From the NCBI GenBank assembly GCA_002780895.1, contig PEUB01000063.1:1-42660 (forward strand): DNA of 42,660 nt, in the 5' to 3' direction. Positions 24,181 through 32,213 of the stretch are shown one piece after another. The first letter of the stretch is position 1. Each line of letters opens with the position of its first letter. A model generated the notes under the pieces. It ran no database searches, had not been told where the DNA came from, and saw only the letters and a list, made by a program, of their open reading frames with translations. Source of the stretch: Nitrospirae bacterium CG02_land_8_20_14_3_00_41_53. GTDB lineage: Bacteria > Nitrospirota > Thermodesulfovibrionia > Thermodesulfovibrionales > SM23-35. A program made the position numbers and the translations under genes.

Positions 24181-25301
24181 ACCCGAATATTCCCTTTTCT
24201 ATCTTCCAGCAGCACCAGATTATCCCTGTGTATCGCCTCGTCAGAGTATTTATATCCAAGGGTCTTTTCAATCTCTGAAGTCTTTCTTCCCTTTATCTTC
24301 TCAATCTCGGGAGAGGAATAATTGGTTAGACCTTTAGCGATGCGGTTCCCTTTTGAATCAATGCAGTAGACTGCATCACCTGTTTCAAAATCACCTTCAA
24401 CAGAGATAATGCCCGAAGGAAGGAGACTCTTACCACCTTGTATCAAGGCATTTACCGCACCTTCATCCATAACAAGGTTCCCTTTTGAACGGCTGCCGTA
24501 TGCAATCCATCCTTTTCTTGAAGACAATTTTTCCTTTTTTGGATTAAACACAGTACCGCAGTGCTTACCTGCCATAAGAGATGTCAGGAGTCCATCTTTT
24601 TTCCCATTAATAATATGGACTGTAATGCCGTTGCTTACTGCCCTTTTTGCAGCAATGACCTTTGAATACATTCCACCTGTACCTATTGTGCTTCCTGCCC
24701 CGCCTGCCTTTAACTCAAGTTCAGGTGTTATTTCCTCAACGTATTCGATAATCTTTGCCTTTGCACTATGTCGCGGATCCTCGGTATAAAGCCCATCAAC
24801 ATCTGAAAGGACTATAAGCCTCTCAGCCTCTATAATACTTGCAACGAGAGATGCAAGATAATCATTGTCGCCAAATTTTATCTCATCAGTTGCAACGGTA
24901 TCATTCTCATTTATTATTGGAACAATCCTGTATGAAAGCAATGTAAGGAGTGTGTTTTTAGAGTTAATATATTTTTTTCTATCAGAAAAATCATCACGTG
25001 TAAGTAACACCTGTGCTACCTTTTTCCCATAATCTCCAAAACTTATTTCATAAGCCCACATTAGACTGCTCTGGCCGATTGCTGCTGCAGCCTGTTTGAG
25101 TTTTATATCTTTGGGTTTTCCCTTTAACCCGAGTTTTTTCATACCTGCAGCAATAGCACCTGATGAGACAATGACTATGTCATATCCTGTATTGTGCAGA
25201 TCAGCTATTTCGCGTGCTATAGATGAGATTCTTTTTGTATCAAGTCCTTCTTTTCCATGGGCAATTATATTACTGCCTATCTTTACGACAATCCTCTTCA
25301 T
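24177..25301 (-). CDS. proB: Glutamate 5-kinase
   Basis: First step of proline synthesis (glutamate to glutamyl-5-phosphate). 374 residues: an amino-acid kinase domain (about 1-255; KIGSNIIAHGKEG, VSSGAIAAGMKKLG, INENDTVATDEIKFGDNDYLA and GTGGMYSKVIAAKRA) and a C-terminal PUA domain (about 275-365). The complete two-domain form is standard for bacteria. proA is not adjacent on this side. The start follows AGAGGT by 8 nt. Confidence 0.96.
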   Translation of the reverse strand: MKRIVVKIGSNIIAHGKEGLDTKRISSIAREIADLHNTGYDIVIVSSGAIAAGMKKLGLKGKPKDIKLKQAAAAIGQSSLMWAYEISFGDYGKKVAQVLLTRDDFSDRKKYINSKNTLLTLLSYRIVPIINENDTVATDEIKFGDNDYLASLVASIIEAERLIVLSDVDGLYTEDPRHSAKAKIIEYVEEITPELELKAGGAGSTIGTGGMYSKVIAAKRAVSNGITVHIINGKKDGLLTSLMAGKHCGTVFNPKKEKLSSRKGWIAYGSRSKGNLVMDEGAVNALIQGGKSLLPSGIISVEGDFETGDAVYCIDSKGNRIAKGLTNYSSPEIEKIKGRKTSEIEKTLGYKYSDEAIHRDNLVLLEDRKGNIRV

Positions 25302-25407
25302 ATGAAAATACCTCTTTTACCTATCTCCCTTGCCTGCCTCTTAATATTATACAACTTTTCGAAATTTATCCTTTAATCTTAAGAATTTTTTAAGGTATAT
25401 TATCTCA

Positions 25408-25584
25408 GTGAAAAAACCCTCAAAAAAGAAAAAACCGAAACCTCGTCTTCCTATTGAGGCAGTGTTAAAACTCCGCAGCCATCCAGTTGCAGCGAGAAAG
25501 GGCAAGAAAGGATTCGATAGAAGGCGTATTAAAGAGCAAACAAACGAAATCATAAAAGAAGAAAAAACTGAAGAAAACATTTGA
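25408..25584 (+). CDS. Small highly basic protein (58 aa), unknown
   Basis: From GTG at 25408 a frame of 58 codons encodes a protein very rich in Lys and Arg. It begins KKPSKKKKPKPRLPIEAV, has a central RSHPVAARKGKKGFDRRR and an acidic end. A TAAGG lies 12 nt upstream. The bias and its tidy place between proB and scpB suggest a real gene, perhaps nucleic-acid binding. Its stop overlaps the -35 box of scpB. I recognise no family. Confidence 0.45.
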   Translation: MKKPSKKKKPKPRLPIEAVLKLRSHPVAARKGKKGFDRRRIKEQTNEIIKEEKTEENI

Positions 25585-25610
25585 AATTTTAAGCTGATTT
25601 CTGCTATATT
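25581..25610 (+). promoter_or_regulatory. Promoter of scpB with very short leader
   Basis: TTGAAA (25581-25586) and TATATT (25605-25610) with an 18-bp spacer. The predicted start point near 25617 leaves only about 8 nt before the scpB ATG at 25625, without a Shine-Dalgarno. Confidence 0.5.
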
Positions 25611-25624
25611 TGTACTGCTTTGCA

Positions 25625-26155
25625 ATGGAAGACAGGGAAAAGAAATCAGCGCTTGAGACATTTTTGTTTCTTTCAGGGGAACCGATAACGCTTTCCGCTA
25701 TAAAAGATATAATAGAACTTCCAGAGTCTGAGGTAAAAAGGCTTATGGAGAAATTGATGGCTGAATACAAAAATCGAAATGCGGGGTTGCTGATAGTTGA
25801 GATTGCAAATGGCTATCAGATGGTTACAAATCCTGAATATGCAGACTGGGTAAGGAAGTTCAGAAGCATACATATTTCAAGCAAACTGTCAGTACCTGCC
25901 CTCGAGACCTTAGCCATAATAGCATATAAACAACCTATAATCAGGGCTGAGATTGAACAACTTAGGGGTGTCAATTCTGACAGTGCTATCAAGACATTAC
26001 TCGAGAGAAGGCTTATAAAGATAATGGGGCGTAAAGAGGTACCTGGCAGGCCCTTTCTTTACGGAACAACAAGAGAATTCTTGCAGTATTTTGGGTTGAA
26101 AGACCTTACAGGGCTGCCGACTCTTAAAGACCTTGTACGGGGAGAGGCAGCTTAA
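25625..26155 (+). CDS. scpB: Segregation and condensation protein B
   Basis: Kleisin-interacting subunit of the Smc-ScpA-ScpB condensin. 176 residues from the ATG at 25625 (a TTG five codons earlier is less likely), with two winged-helix domains: ALETFLFLSGEPIT...LPESEVKRLMEKL and LETLAIIAYKQPIIRAEIEQLRG, the latter being the hallmark. Later KVPGRPF-like RKEVPGRPFLYGTTREFLQYFG and GLPTL are typical. scpA is not adjacent here. The hydrolase gene follows after about 15 nt. Confidence 0.94.
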   Translation: MEDREKKSALETFLFLSGEPITLSAIKDIIELPESEVKRLMEKLMAEYKNRNAGLLIVEIANGYQMVTNPEYADWVRKFRSIHISSKLSVPALETLAIIAYKQPIIRAEIEQLRGVNSDSAIKTLLERRLIKIMGRKEVPGRPFLYGTTREFLQYFGLKDLTGLPTLKDLVRGEAA

Positions 26156-26170
26156 TTCCGGGAGGTGGAT

Positions 26171-27136
26171 ATGAGAAGGCTTTATCTTTTTACTGCTATT
26201 TTTATACTCACAATCTTTATCTCAAATAATATTTACGCTAATACGACTTATACAATAAAAAAAGGCGACAACCCAGCCAAAATAGCCAGGAAATTTAAGG
26301 TCAGCACACAGGATATCATAAAAGTCAACAATCTAAGGCCAGATAATCTTAAACCAGGCACAAAGATAACTATTCCAGTAAGTAAAAAAGAAGCTCCTCA
26401 TAAAAATAAGCTTAAATCAACTAAACTTAAAGCCGGACACCAACTCGTTGTGAAAAAAATCGGGCCGAAGACTTATACGGTCAGAAAAGGCGATAACATC
26501 TATAAGATTGCAAAGAGGTTTGATATCGATATTGATGAACTTAAAGATATCAATGGTCTTGAAACAGACCTATTAAAACCAGGTCAGAAAATCCTTATAG
26601 AACCTGCAGTGCAACTGAACGATTTAAAAACTGACGAAACAAAAAACTACGAAGCAATAATCTCACAGGCTCGCATAGATGCAGATATAGAAAAAGTATT
26701 TGAATCTAAAGAACTCAGCGAAATAGGGCTGCAGGACAGACTCATCCTCTTCGCAAAAAAATTACTTGATATACCTTATAGATTCGGCGGAAGCAGCCTA
26801 CTCGGGATTGACTGTTCAGCATATGTTCAGAGGGTTTATGGTCTGATCGGGATAGGTCTTCCACGATCGGCAAGGGAGCAATTTTCTAAAGGAAATTCTG
26901 TTGATAAGGGAGATCTGTCTATCGGTGACCTCGTATTCTTCAGGACATACGCATCCTTCCCTTCACATGTAGGGATTTATCTCGGCAATGACCTTTTTAT
27001 ACACGCCTCATCAAGGAGCAAGAAGGTCACTATTGATAGTCTGGAAACTCCATTTTATCTCAAAAGATTCATAGGGGCAAAAAGACTTATTGAAGGAGAG
27101 GTTGGGAAAAAAGGAGAACCCCAGAAAGAAGGATAA
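26171..27136 (+). CDS. LysM-NlpC/P60 peptidoglycan hydrolase
   Basis: Exported cell-wall endopeptidase of 321 residues from ATG 26171 (GGGAGG lies 5 nt upstream; the in-frame GTG at 26165 overlaps that site). Order: signal peptide (about 1-24), LysM 1 (about 27-70), LysM 2 (about 102-145), a linker, and a C-terminal NlpC/P60 papain-like domain with Cys about 215 (GIDCSAYVQ), the His in FPSHVGIYLG and a polar third residue in FIHASS. Two LysM domains anchor it to murein. It lies directly after scpB and abuts the convergent moeA. Confidence 0.93.
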   Translation: MRRLYLFTAIFILTIFISNNIYANTTYTIKKGDNPAKIARKFKVSTQDIIKVNNLRPDNLKPGTKITIPVSKKEAPHKNKLKSTKLKAGHQLVVKKIGPKTYTVRKGDNIYKIAKRFDIDIDELKDINGLETDLLKPGQKILIEPAVQLNDLKTDETKNYEAIISQARIDADIEKVFESKELSEIGLQDRLILFAKKLLDIPYRFGGSSLLGIDCSAYVQRVYGLIGIGLPRSAREQFSKGNSVDKGDLSIGDLVFFRTYASFPSHVGIYLGNDLFIHASSRSKKVTIDSLETPFYLKRFIGAKRLIEGEVGKKGEPQKEG

Positions 27137-29092
27137 CTAACCTTCGTACATCACCTTTCCCATATCTGATATATCATATCCTCCAAGTCGTATTACCATA
27201 TCCCTGAACTCAGTATCTTCCCTTATTATCCTTACAAGACACCGGAGCATCTCTGCCTTAAAGAATTCTTGAGGGATTGCAAGGTCATATCTTTCTTTGG
27301 CAATAGGAATGAAATCGAGATTTAGTGCCCTCGCAGATGCAAGGATAGCAAGCCCTGTGTCTGCAACACCTGTAAGCACTGCAGATGCAACACCCATATG
27401 TGTGTATTCCTCCCTTTCATAACCTTTAACATCTTTGGGGGTTATACCAAGTTCTCTCAAACATTTATCTGTAAGAAGCCTTGTTCCTGCACCTGACTGT
27501 CTGTTAACAAATACAACATCACTTCTTATTAAATCTTCAAACCCCTTTATGTTTTTGGGATTGCCTTTTGGCACAAGAAGACCTTGCTCTCTATAGACAA
27601 GATTTATGAGCAGAATATTTTTATCAGGAAGAAGTCTTTTTATAAATGATACATTGTACTCCCCTGTCTCCTCATCGAGCAGGTGTGTTCCTGCCATATG
27701 TGCCTCGCCCTTTTTTAATGCCAGCAGGCCGCCCATTGAGCCTACATGGGCTGATGAGAGAGAAAACATCGGATACGTCTTCTTTAATATGTTCGCAAGC
27801 AGATCAAGGGCATTATCATGGCTTCCTATACAGACAATTGTATTTTCAATATCGCCTTTAGATCTCATTAGCTCCACATTTATCTCTGTTCCTGCACCAA
27901 TACCCTCAGACATGGCAGGTATTCGAACAAATCCATCAGCACGCACAAGAGACATAAGTACACCTGCTCCACGGCTAATAGGAGTTGCTATAAAATTATC
28001 CCCGACCTTTCCCACCTTCACCCTAAGGAATTCCTCCTGTCCAAGGGTCGATGCAGCCTGCCTTGAAATCTTTGCCCTCAGTATTTCAGGTTCTTCAATC
28101 TCAAGACCCTGCCATTTATAAATAATGGGCTTAGCAAATAGACTAAATGTTATATATGCAGATACTGGATATCCAGGGATGCCAAGGACAGGTTTGCCTC
28201 TTATCAATCCCATAAGAACAGGCTTACCCGGTTTTATACTTACCCCATGAAGTATCACTTCCCCGAGTTCGTTTATAGCATTTGCAGTAAAGTCCTCTGA
28301 ACCAGCAGATGCACCTGCATTAATAACAATCAAATCTCCCATGCCATGGGCATCGAGTATTGCCTTTTTCAGTTCTTCGATCCTGTCTGGTATAATCCTG
28401 AACCTGACAGGCCTGCCTCCCCATTCAGAGACAAGTCCACCGAGAACTCTTGAGTTGTATTCGATAATATCCCCCTTTTTTAATTCAGTGCCTGGTTCTA
28501 CAATCTCTGTACCTGTAGGGATAATAACTACTTTTGGTCTTTTCCTAACCACCACCTCTATATGCCCACCTGCAAGCATTGCACCTATGTCAACAGGCCT
28601 TATACTATGATTTTCAGGGAGTATTAATTCGGTTGCCACGATATCTTCACCAATAACCCTTACATGCTGCCAGGGTGTCGCAGGTGCAATAATTTCAATA
28701 AAGTCATTGCTCTGTGCTCTATGCTCTATGCTCTGTGCTTTAATTATATTCACATCCTCAATCATTATCACAGCATTAAACCCTTCAGGCATAGGATCGC
28801 CAGTATCAACATAAACTGCCTGATCTCCTATTTTCAGTCTCTTTGGAGTTCTCTCTGAAACACCAAAGGTATCTGCAAATCTTACAGCATAGCCGTCCAT
28901 TGCTGATGAGTGATAAAAGGGAGAAGAGATTTTTGCGATAACTGCCTCTGCAGTAACCCTTTCGAGAGAATCTATAACCTTGATTGTTTCACCTGAGAGG
29001 GGCCTGACAATCCCTTCAGAATCAAGCCTTTTAAGCCACTTTGTCAGTGCCTCATGTAAAGGTGTGCTTTCAAGATAAATATCCGGGGACAT
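27137..29092 (-). CDS. MoeA-type molybdopterin molybdenumtransferase fused to a PBP-like domain
   Basis: 651 residues in two parts. Residues about 5-410 are MoeA (SSPFYHSSAMDGYAVRFAD, VDTGDPMPEGFNAVIMIEDV, NSRVLGGLVSEWGG, VINAGASAGSEDF and GIPGYPVSAYI), which inserts molybdate into adenylylated molybdopterin. Residues about 420-645 form a periplasmic-binding-like/LysR-substrate-like domain (SHDNALDLLANIL, GSMGGLLALKKGEAHMAGTHL and VNRQSGAGTRLLTDK) likely to sense molybdate or tungstate. The fusion is known in archaea and anaerobes. It starts at a TAATG overlap with the response regulator. An odd KAQSIEHRAQS insert near residue 120 is coded by a heptanucleotide array. Confidence 0.9.
   Translation of the reverse strand: MSPDIYLESTPLHEALTKWLKRLDSEGIVRPLSGETIKVIDSLERVTAEAVIAKISSPFYHSSAMDGYAVRFADTFGVSERTPKRLKIGDQAVYVDTGDPMPEGFNAVIMIEDVNIIKAQSIEHRAQSNDFIEIIAPATPWQHVRVIGEDIVATELILPENHSIRPVDIGAMLAGGHIEVVVRKRPKVVIIPTGTEIVEPGTELKKGDIIEYNSRVLGGLVSEWGGRPVRFRIIPDRIEELKKAILDAHGMGDLIVINAGASAGSEDFTANAINELGEVILHGVSIKPGKPVLMGLIRGKPVLGIPGYPVSAYITFSLFAKPIIYKWQGLEIEEPEILRAKISRQAASTLGQEEFLRVKVGKVGDNFIATPISRGAGVLMSLVRADGFVRIPAMSEGIGAGTEINVELMRSKGDIENTIVCIGSHDNALDLLANILKKTYPMFSLSSAHVGSMGGLLALKKGEAHMAGTHLLDEETGEYNVSFIKRLLPDKNILLINLVYREQGLLVPKGNPKNIKGFEDLIRSDVVFVNRQSGAGTRLLTDKCLRELGITPKDVKGYEREEYTHMGVASAVLTGVADTGLAILASARALNLDFIPIAKERYDLAIPQEFFKAEMLRCLVRIIREDTEFRDMVIRLGGYDISDMGKVMYEG
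28709..28736. repeat. Heptanucleotide tandem array inside moeA
   Basis: Four contiguous 7-bp units GCTCTRT (28709-28715, 28716-28722, 28723-28729, 28730-28736), followed by a degenerate GCTTTA. They encode KAQSIEHRAQS-like residues not expected in MoeA. A change of one unit would shift the frame. Confidence 0.85.
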
Positions 29093-29442
29093 TATTGCCT
29101 GCCGAGCAGCTTTTTTATTGTGGACTTCAACTCATCAAGGTCTGATGACTTTACAATATATGCCTCTGAAGCCCATACAGCAAAATCATCCCTGTAATCA
29201 TAAGCCGTTGACATAATAATAGGCACCTTAGGTCTCTTTTCCTTCATCTGCCTAAGGAGACGGATACCGTCCACATCGGGTAAGAGTATGTCGAGCGTGA
29301 CAATGTCCGGGGCTTCACTGTCAAATAGCTCAATTGCATCTTTACCATTGGACGCTGTAACAACTTCATAGCCCTCCTCCTCAAACTCCTCTTTGTAAAG
29401 CCTTTGAATGTGCAGGTCATCATCTACCACAAGTATTTTCAT
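29092..29442 (-). CDS. Single-domain response regulator
   Basis: A CheY-like receiver of 116 residues without an output domain. Acidic pocket in VVDDD (D7-D9), phospho-acceptor Asp in DIVTLDILLPDVDG (about 51), Thr/Ser in PIIMSTAYD (about 79) and Lys in AYIVKSSDL (about 98). It ends in a TAATG overlap with moeA, so the two are co-translated. It lies downstream of the PAS/GAF histidine kinase on the same strand, separated by a MITE-like element, and is the likely partner of that kinase. Confidence 0.93.
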   Translation of the reverse strand: MKILVVDDDLHIQRLYKEEFEEEGYEVVTASNGKDAIELFDSEAPDIVTLDILLPDVDGIRLLRQMKEKRPKVPIIMSTAYDYRDDFAVWASEAYIVKSSDLDELKSTIKKLLGRQ

Positions 29443-29457
29443 ATCACTCCTCCCTCC

Positions 29458-29760
29458 CTTAATTTCCGTAATGTCAAAAGTTTCTTAGCAAAAATGCTTA
29501 AGCCCTTTTGTTTTCAATGTCTTATGTTAATCTTGTTTGCCTCTCCCCTTCTTTCCGTCATTCCGACTTGTTCGGCCTACGGCTCGTAGAGAATCGTTTC
29601 CCATTTGTTCTTTCACAACCCCCTTAATCCCCCTTTGCTAAGGGGGAATTATTGTAAACACCCTCTTTCTTTATTCCCCCTTAACAAAGGGGGGCAGGGG
29701 GTTGTTCTTTTCATATATTCACCCTCGGTTTTCATAAAACTTTTGACATTACCTTAATTT
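29458..29760. mobile_element. MITE-like element with 16-bp perfect terminal repeats
   Basis: GTAATGTCAAAAGTTT (29468-29483) and its exact inverse (29737-29752) bound about 285 bp. The octamer CTTAATTT flanks the unit on both sides (29458-29465 and 29753-29760), consistent with a target duplication, though two extra C lie between the left copy and the repeat. Inside are a CATTCC-type repeat (near 29557) and a long palindrome (29616-29648 with 29674-29704, CCCCCTTTGCTAAGGGGG type). No ORF. It fills the 317-nt gap between the kinase and the response regulator, and its right flank touches the kinase stop codon. Confidence 0.7.
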
Positions 29761-32201
29761 CATTTCTCATCCATTACATTATTCAACGGTATAAATACCT
29801 TGAATGTGCTTCCTGCACCAGGTTTGCTTTCTAACTCAATACTCCCTTTGTGCTCTTCTATAATCCCGTGTGTTATGGCAAGGCCGAGTCCAGTACCTCC
29901 CGTTTTCGTAGTAAAGAAAGGGTCAAATATAAACAGCAGGTCTTCCTCAGCTATACCCGTGCCTGTATCTTTTATCTCGAATACCGCAGCATTATCTTTA
30001 ACATATGTTTTTACAAATATTGTACCGTTGCTGCCCACAGCCTGAACCGCATTTTTCAGTATATTAAGCAGCGCCTCTTTAATCCGGTTAGGATCCATAT
30101 ACATCTCGGCAGGCTCACCAAATTCCCTGACAAGGACTATATTCCTCTCTTCAAGATCGGATTTTATCAGGGAGATAACCTCTTCTATAAGTCTATTAGG
30201 ATTGACTATTTCCTTTACAAACCTTGTTTCTTTAACAAAACTGAGAATCTCATTCAGTATGCCCTCAAGCCTTTCGACTTCCCTTGCAATTATATCCGCA
30301 TATTCCTTCAGATTTCCGTCTAACTTCTTTCCGAGCCTCCTCGCAAATCCACCAACAGAGACAAGGGGATTCCTTATCTCATGGGCTACCCTTGCTGCAA
30401 CCTCTCCGAGAGCAGCCATCCTTTCTGTCATTATAAGCCGCTCACGCAGGTTTTTCAGTTCTGTTATATCACTAACTACATTTACTGTACCTAAAAATTC
30501 TCCTGTTGTATCAAATATTGGAGAGCTTGAGGTAATAAATGTACCACCCAGATAATGGTCTTCAACCTCTTCCACAAATGCCTTCTTTGTCTCAACAGTT
30601 TTGTGGTGGGGGCATTCTGCCCACGGTTCGTTCATACCATGAAATACCTCATAGCACTTCTTCCCTATAATTTCCTCCAGAGGTTTACCCAATCTTTTAC
30701 TGACAGCCTTATTGATGCTCTTTAACACATAATCCTTGCTGGTAAAATAAACCATATCAGATATAGACTCAAATATATTCTCAAGTTCCTGCTCTGCAAG
30801 GGCAACCTGTTCAAAGAGCCTTGCGCTCTCAATAGCTGTTGCAACATGGTTCGAAAAAGCACTCAGAAACCTCATATCCTCATCGAGGATAGGCCTTTTA
30901 TTAAAGAGATTATCCGCCCAGATAACACCTATTACCTTATCCCTTGATATCAGAGGCGAAACAGCATAAGCCTGTGTACCCAACTGCTGTATCAGTACTA
31001 TATCTGAGAATGGTTCTTCTGCTACATTCTGGATATTAAAAGGCCTCTTCTCTCTAATGGTCTTTGTAAGGATTGTTTCCCCTGAAAGAGGTATCTCTAT
31101 ACCGAGGCTGAGTCTATCGAAAAAGGAATCCTTTTTCAACGGACTTACTTCTATCTCATGTATCATCTCAGACAGTGTCTTTTTTTCTAACCCCTCCCAT
31201 ATCTGTCCCGCCTCTGCTGGGCTTGCAGGCCCTACACCCATGACTCCTTTCAATACATTCTTTTTCTCATCAACAAGGAAAAGGATTGCCCGGTTAAAAC
31301 CAAGGCCGTCGCCCATAGTAACTGCTGTAAGAACCATTCTTAACAACCTGCCAAGTTCAAGGGTTTCCCTCATTGCCGAACTGATAAAGAAAAGTCGTGA
31401 AAGTTCCTGATTCCTCCTGACCAGCTCTTTCTCAACGCCTTTCTTCTCTGATATGTCCCTGGACATTCCACTGATTCCTATAATCTTCCCTGTCGCATCT
31501 CTAACCGGAGAGAGCGTAAGGCTGACTGTTATGATCGTGCCATCTTTTCTCTTCCTGAAGGTCTCGACATCCTTCAGCACCTCCCCATTCATTATTTTCT
31601 GGCTGTTTTCACGCTCAGGGTCAATAAGGAAATCAGGAACAAAAGGTAAAAATCTCCCTATAGCCTCTTCCTTTGTGAACCCGTATATCCTTTCTGCGCC
31701 CTTGTTCCAGGATTTAACAATACCGTTTATATCAGATGTAACTATCGCATCTGCTGAATCCTCTATAATGCCCTCAAGATACTCATTTCTCTGTGCTGCC
31801 TCGTTATAGAGGCCGAGGGTCTCTTCATGAGAAAGCATCCTCTCAGTTATATCCTGAATAAATACAACACATTCAATAACCTCCCCTGTCTCGTTCTTTA
31901 CAGGATAAACAGAAAGTTCAGCGTAATATGTAGTGTCTTTAAGATTACCTTTTTGCGTCGTAATATTGACTTCACCTGTTTCGAATGTCGTCTTGGCTGC
32001 ACAATGTGGACATATCCCTGTAATGTCATGAAATGCATCTATGCAGTTTTTATCTATGAGCTCAGAGACAGGCTTTTCTGCCCATTTCTCCACAGAGCTG
32101 TTAACAGCAATTATTCTGTAGTTTCTGTCAAGCATTATAATGCCGTCACGGATGTTTTCAAAAATTATTTCAGTGAGTTTTTGTTTATAAGCTATATCCA
32201 T
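29760..32201 (-). CDS. PAS/GAF sensor histidine kinase
   Basis: An 813-residue kinase without transmembrane segments, so a cytosolic sensor. Order: PAS 1 (about 8-125, with CPHC), PAS 2 (about 140-260), GAF (about 285-470), PAS 3 (about 475-590, with ECPHH), HisKA with H607 in VAHEIRNPLVSVGG, and HATPase with N box LLNILKNAVQAVG and GTGIAEEDLLFIFDPFF, TGLGLAI. Both terminal PAS domains hold a Cys-rich EC/ICPHC motif, which could bind a metal or heme. It is preceded by glgA (12-nt gap) and followed, past the repeat element, by the response regulator. It likely senses redox or a small ligand. Confidence 0.92.
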   Translation of the reverse strand: MDIAYKQKLTEIIFENIRDGIIMLDRNYRIIAVNSSVEKWAEKPVSELIDKNCIDAFHDITGICPHCAAKTTFETGEVNITTQKGNLKDTTYYAELSVYPVKNETGEVIECVVFIQDITERMLSHEETLGLYNEAAQRNEYLEGIIEDSADAIVTSDINGIVKSWNKGAERIYGFTKEEAIGRFLPFVPDFLIDPERENSQKIMNGEVLKDVETFRKRKDGTIITVSLTLSPVRDATGKIIGISGMSRDISEKKGVEKELVRRNQELSRLFFISSAMRETLELGRLLRMVLTAVTMGDGLGFNRAILFLVDEKKNVLKGVMGVGPASPAEAGQIWEGLEKKTLSEMIHEIEVSPLKKDSFFDRLSLGIEIPLSGETILTKTIREKRPFNIQNVAEEPFSDIVLIQQLGTQAYAVSPLISRDKVIGVIWADNLFNKRPILDEDMRFLSAFSNHVATAIESARLFEQVALAEQELENIFESISDMVYFTSKDYVLKSINKAVSKRLGKPLEEIIGKKCYEVFHGMNEPWAECPHHKTVETKKAFVEEVEDHYLGGTFITSSSPIFDTTGEFLGTVNVVSDITELKNLRERLIMTERMAALGEVAARVAHEIRNPLVSVGGFARRLGKKLDGNLKEYADIIAREVERLEGILNEILSFVKETRFVKEIVNPNRLIEEVISLIKSDLEERNIVLVREFGEPAEMYMDPNRIKEALLNILKNAVQAVGSNGTIFVKTYVKDNAAVFEIKDTGTGIAEEDLLFIFDPFFTTKTGGTGLGLAITHGIIEEHKGSIELESKPGAGSTFKVFIPLNNVMDEK

Positions 32202-32213
32202 TACAAATACCTT

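Noticed and set aside
29616-29704. Short CRISPR-like repeats
   Set aside because: The repeats are inverted palindromes, without regularly spaced unique spacers or cas genes.
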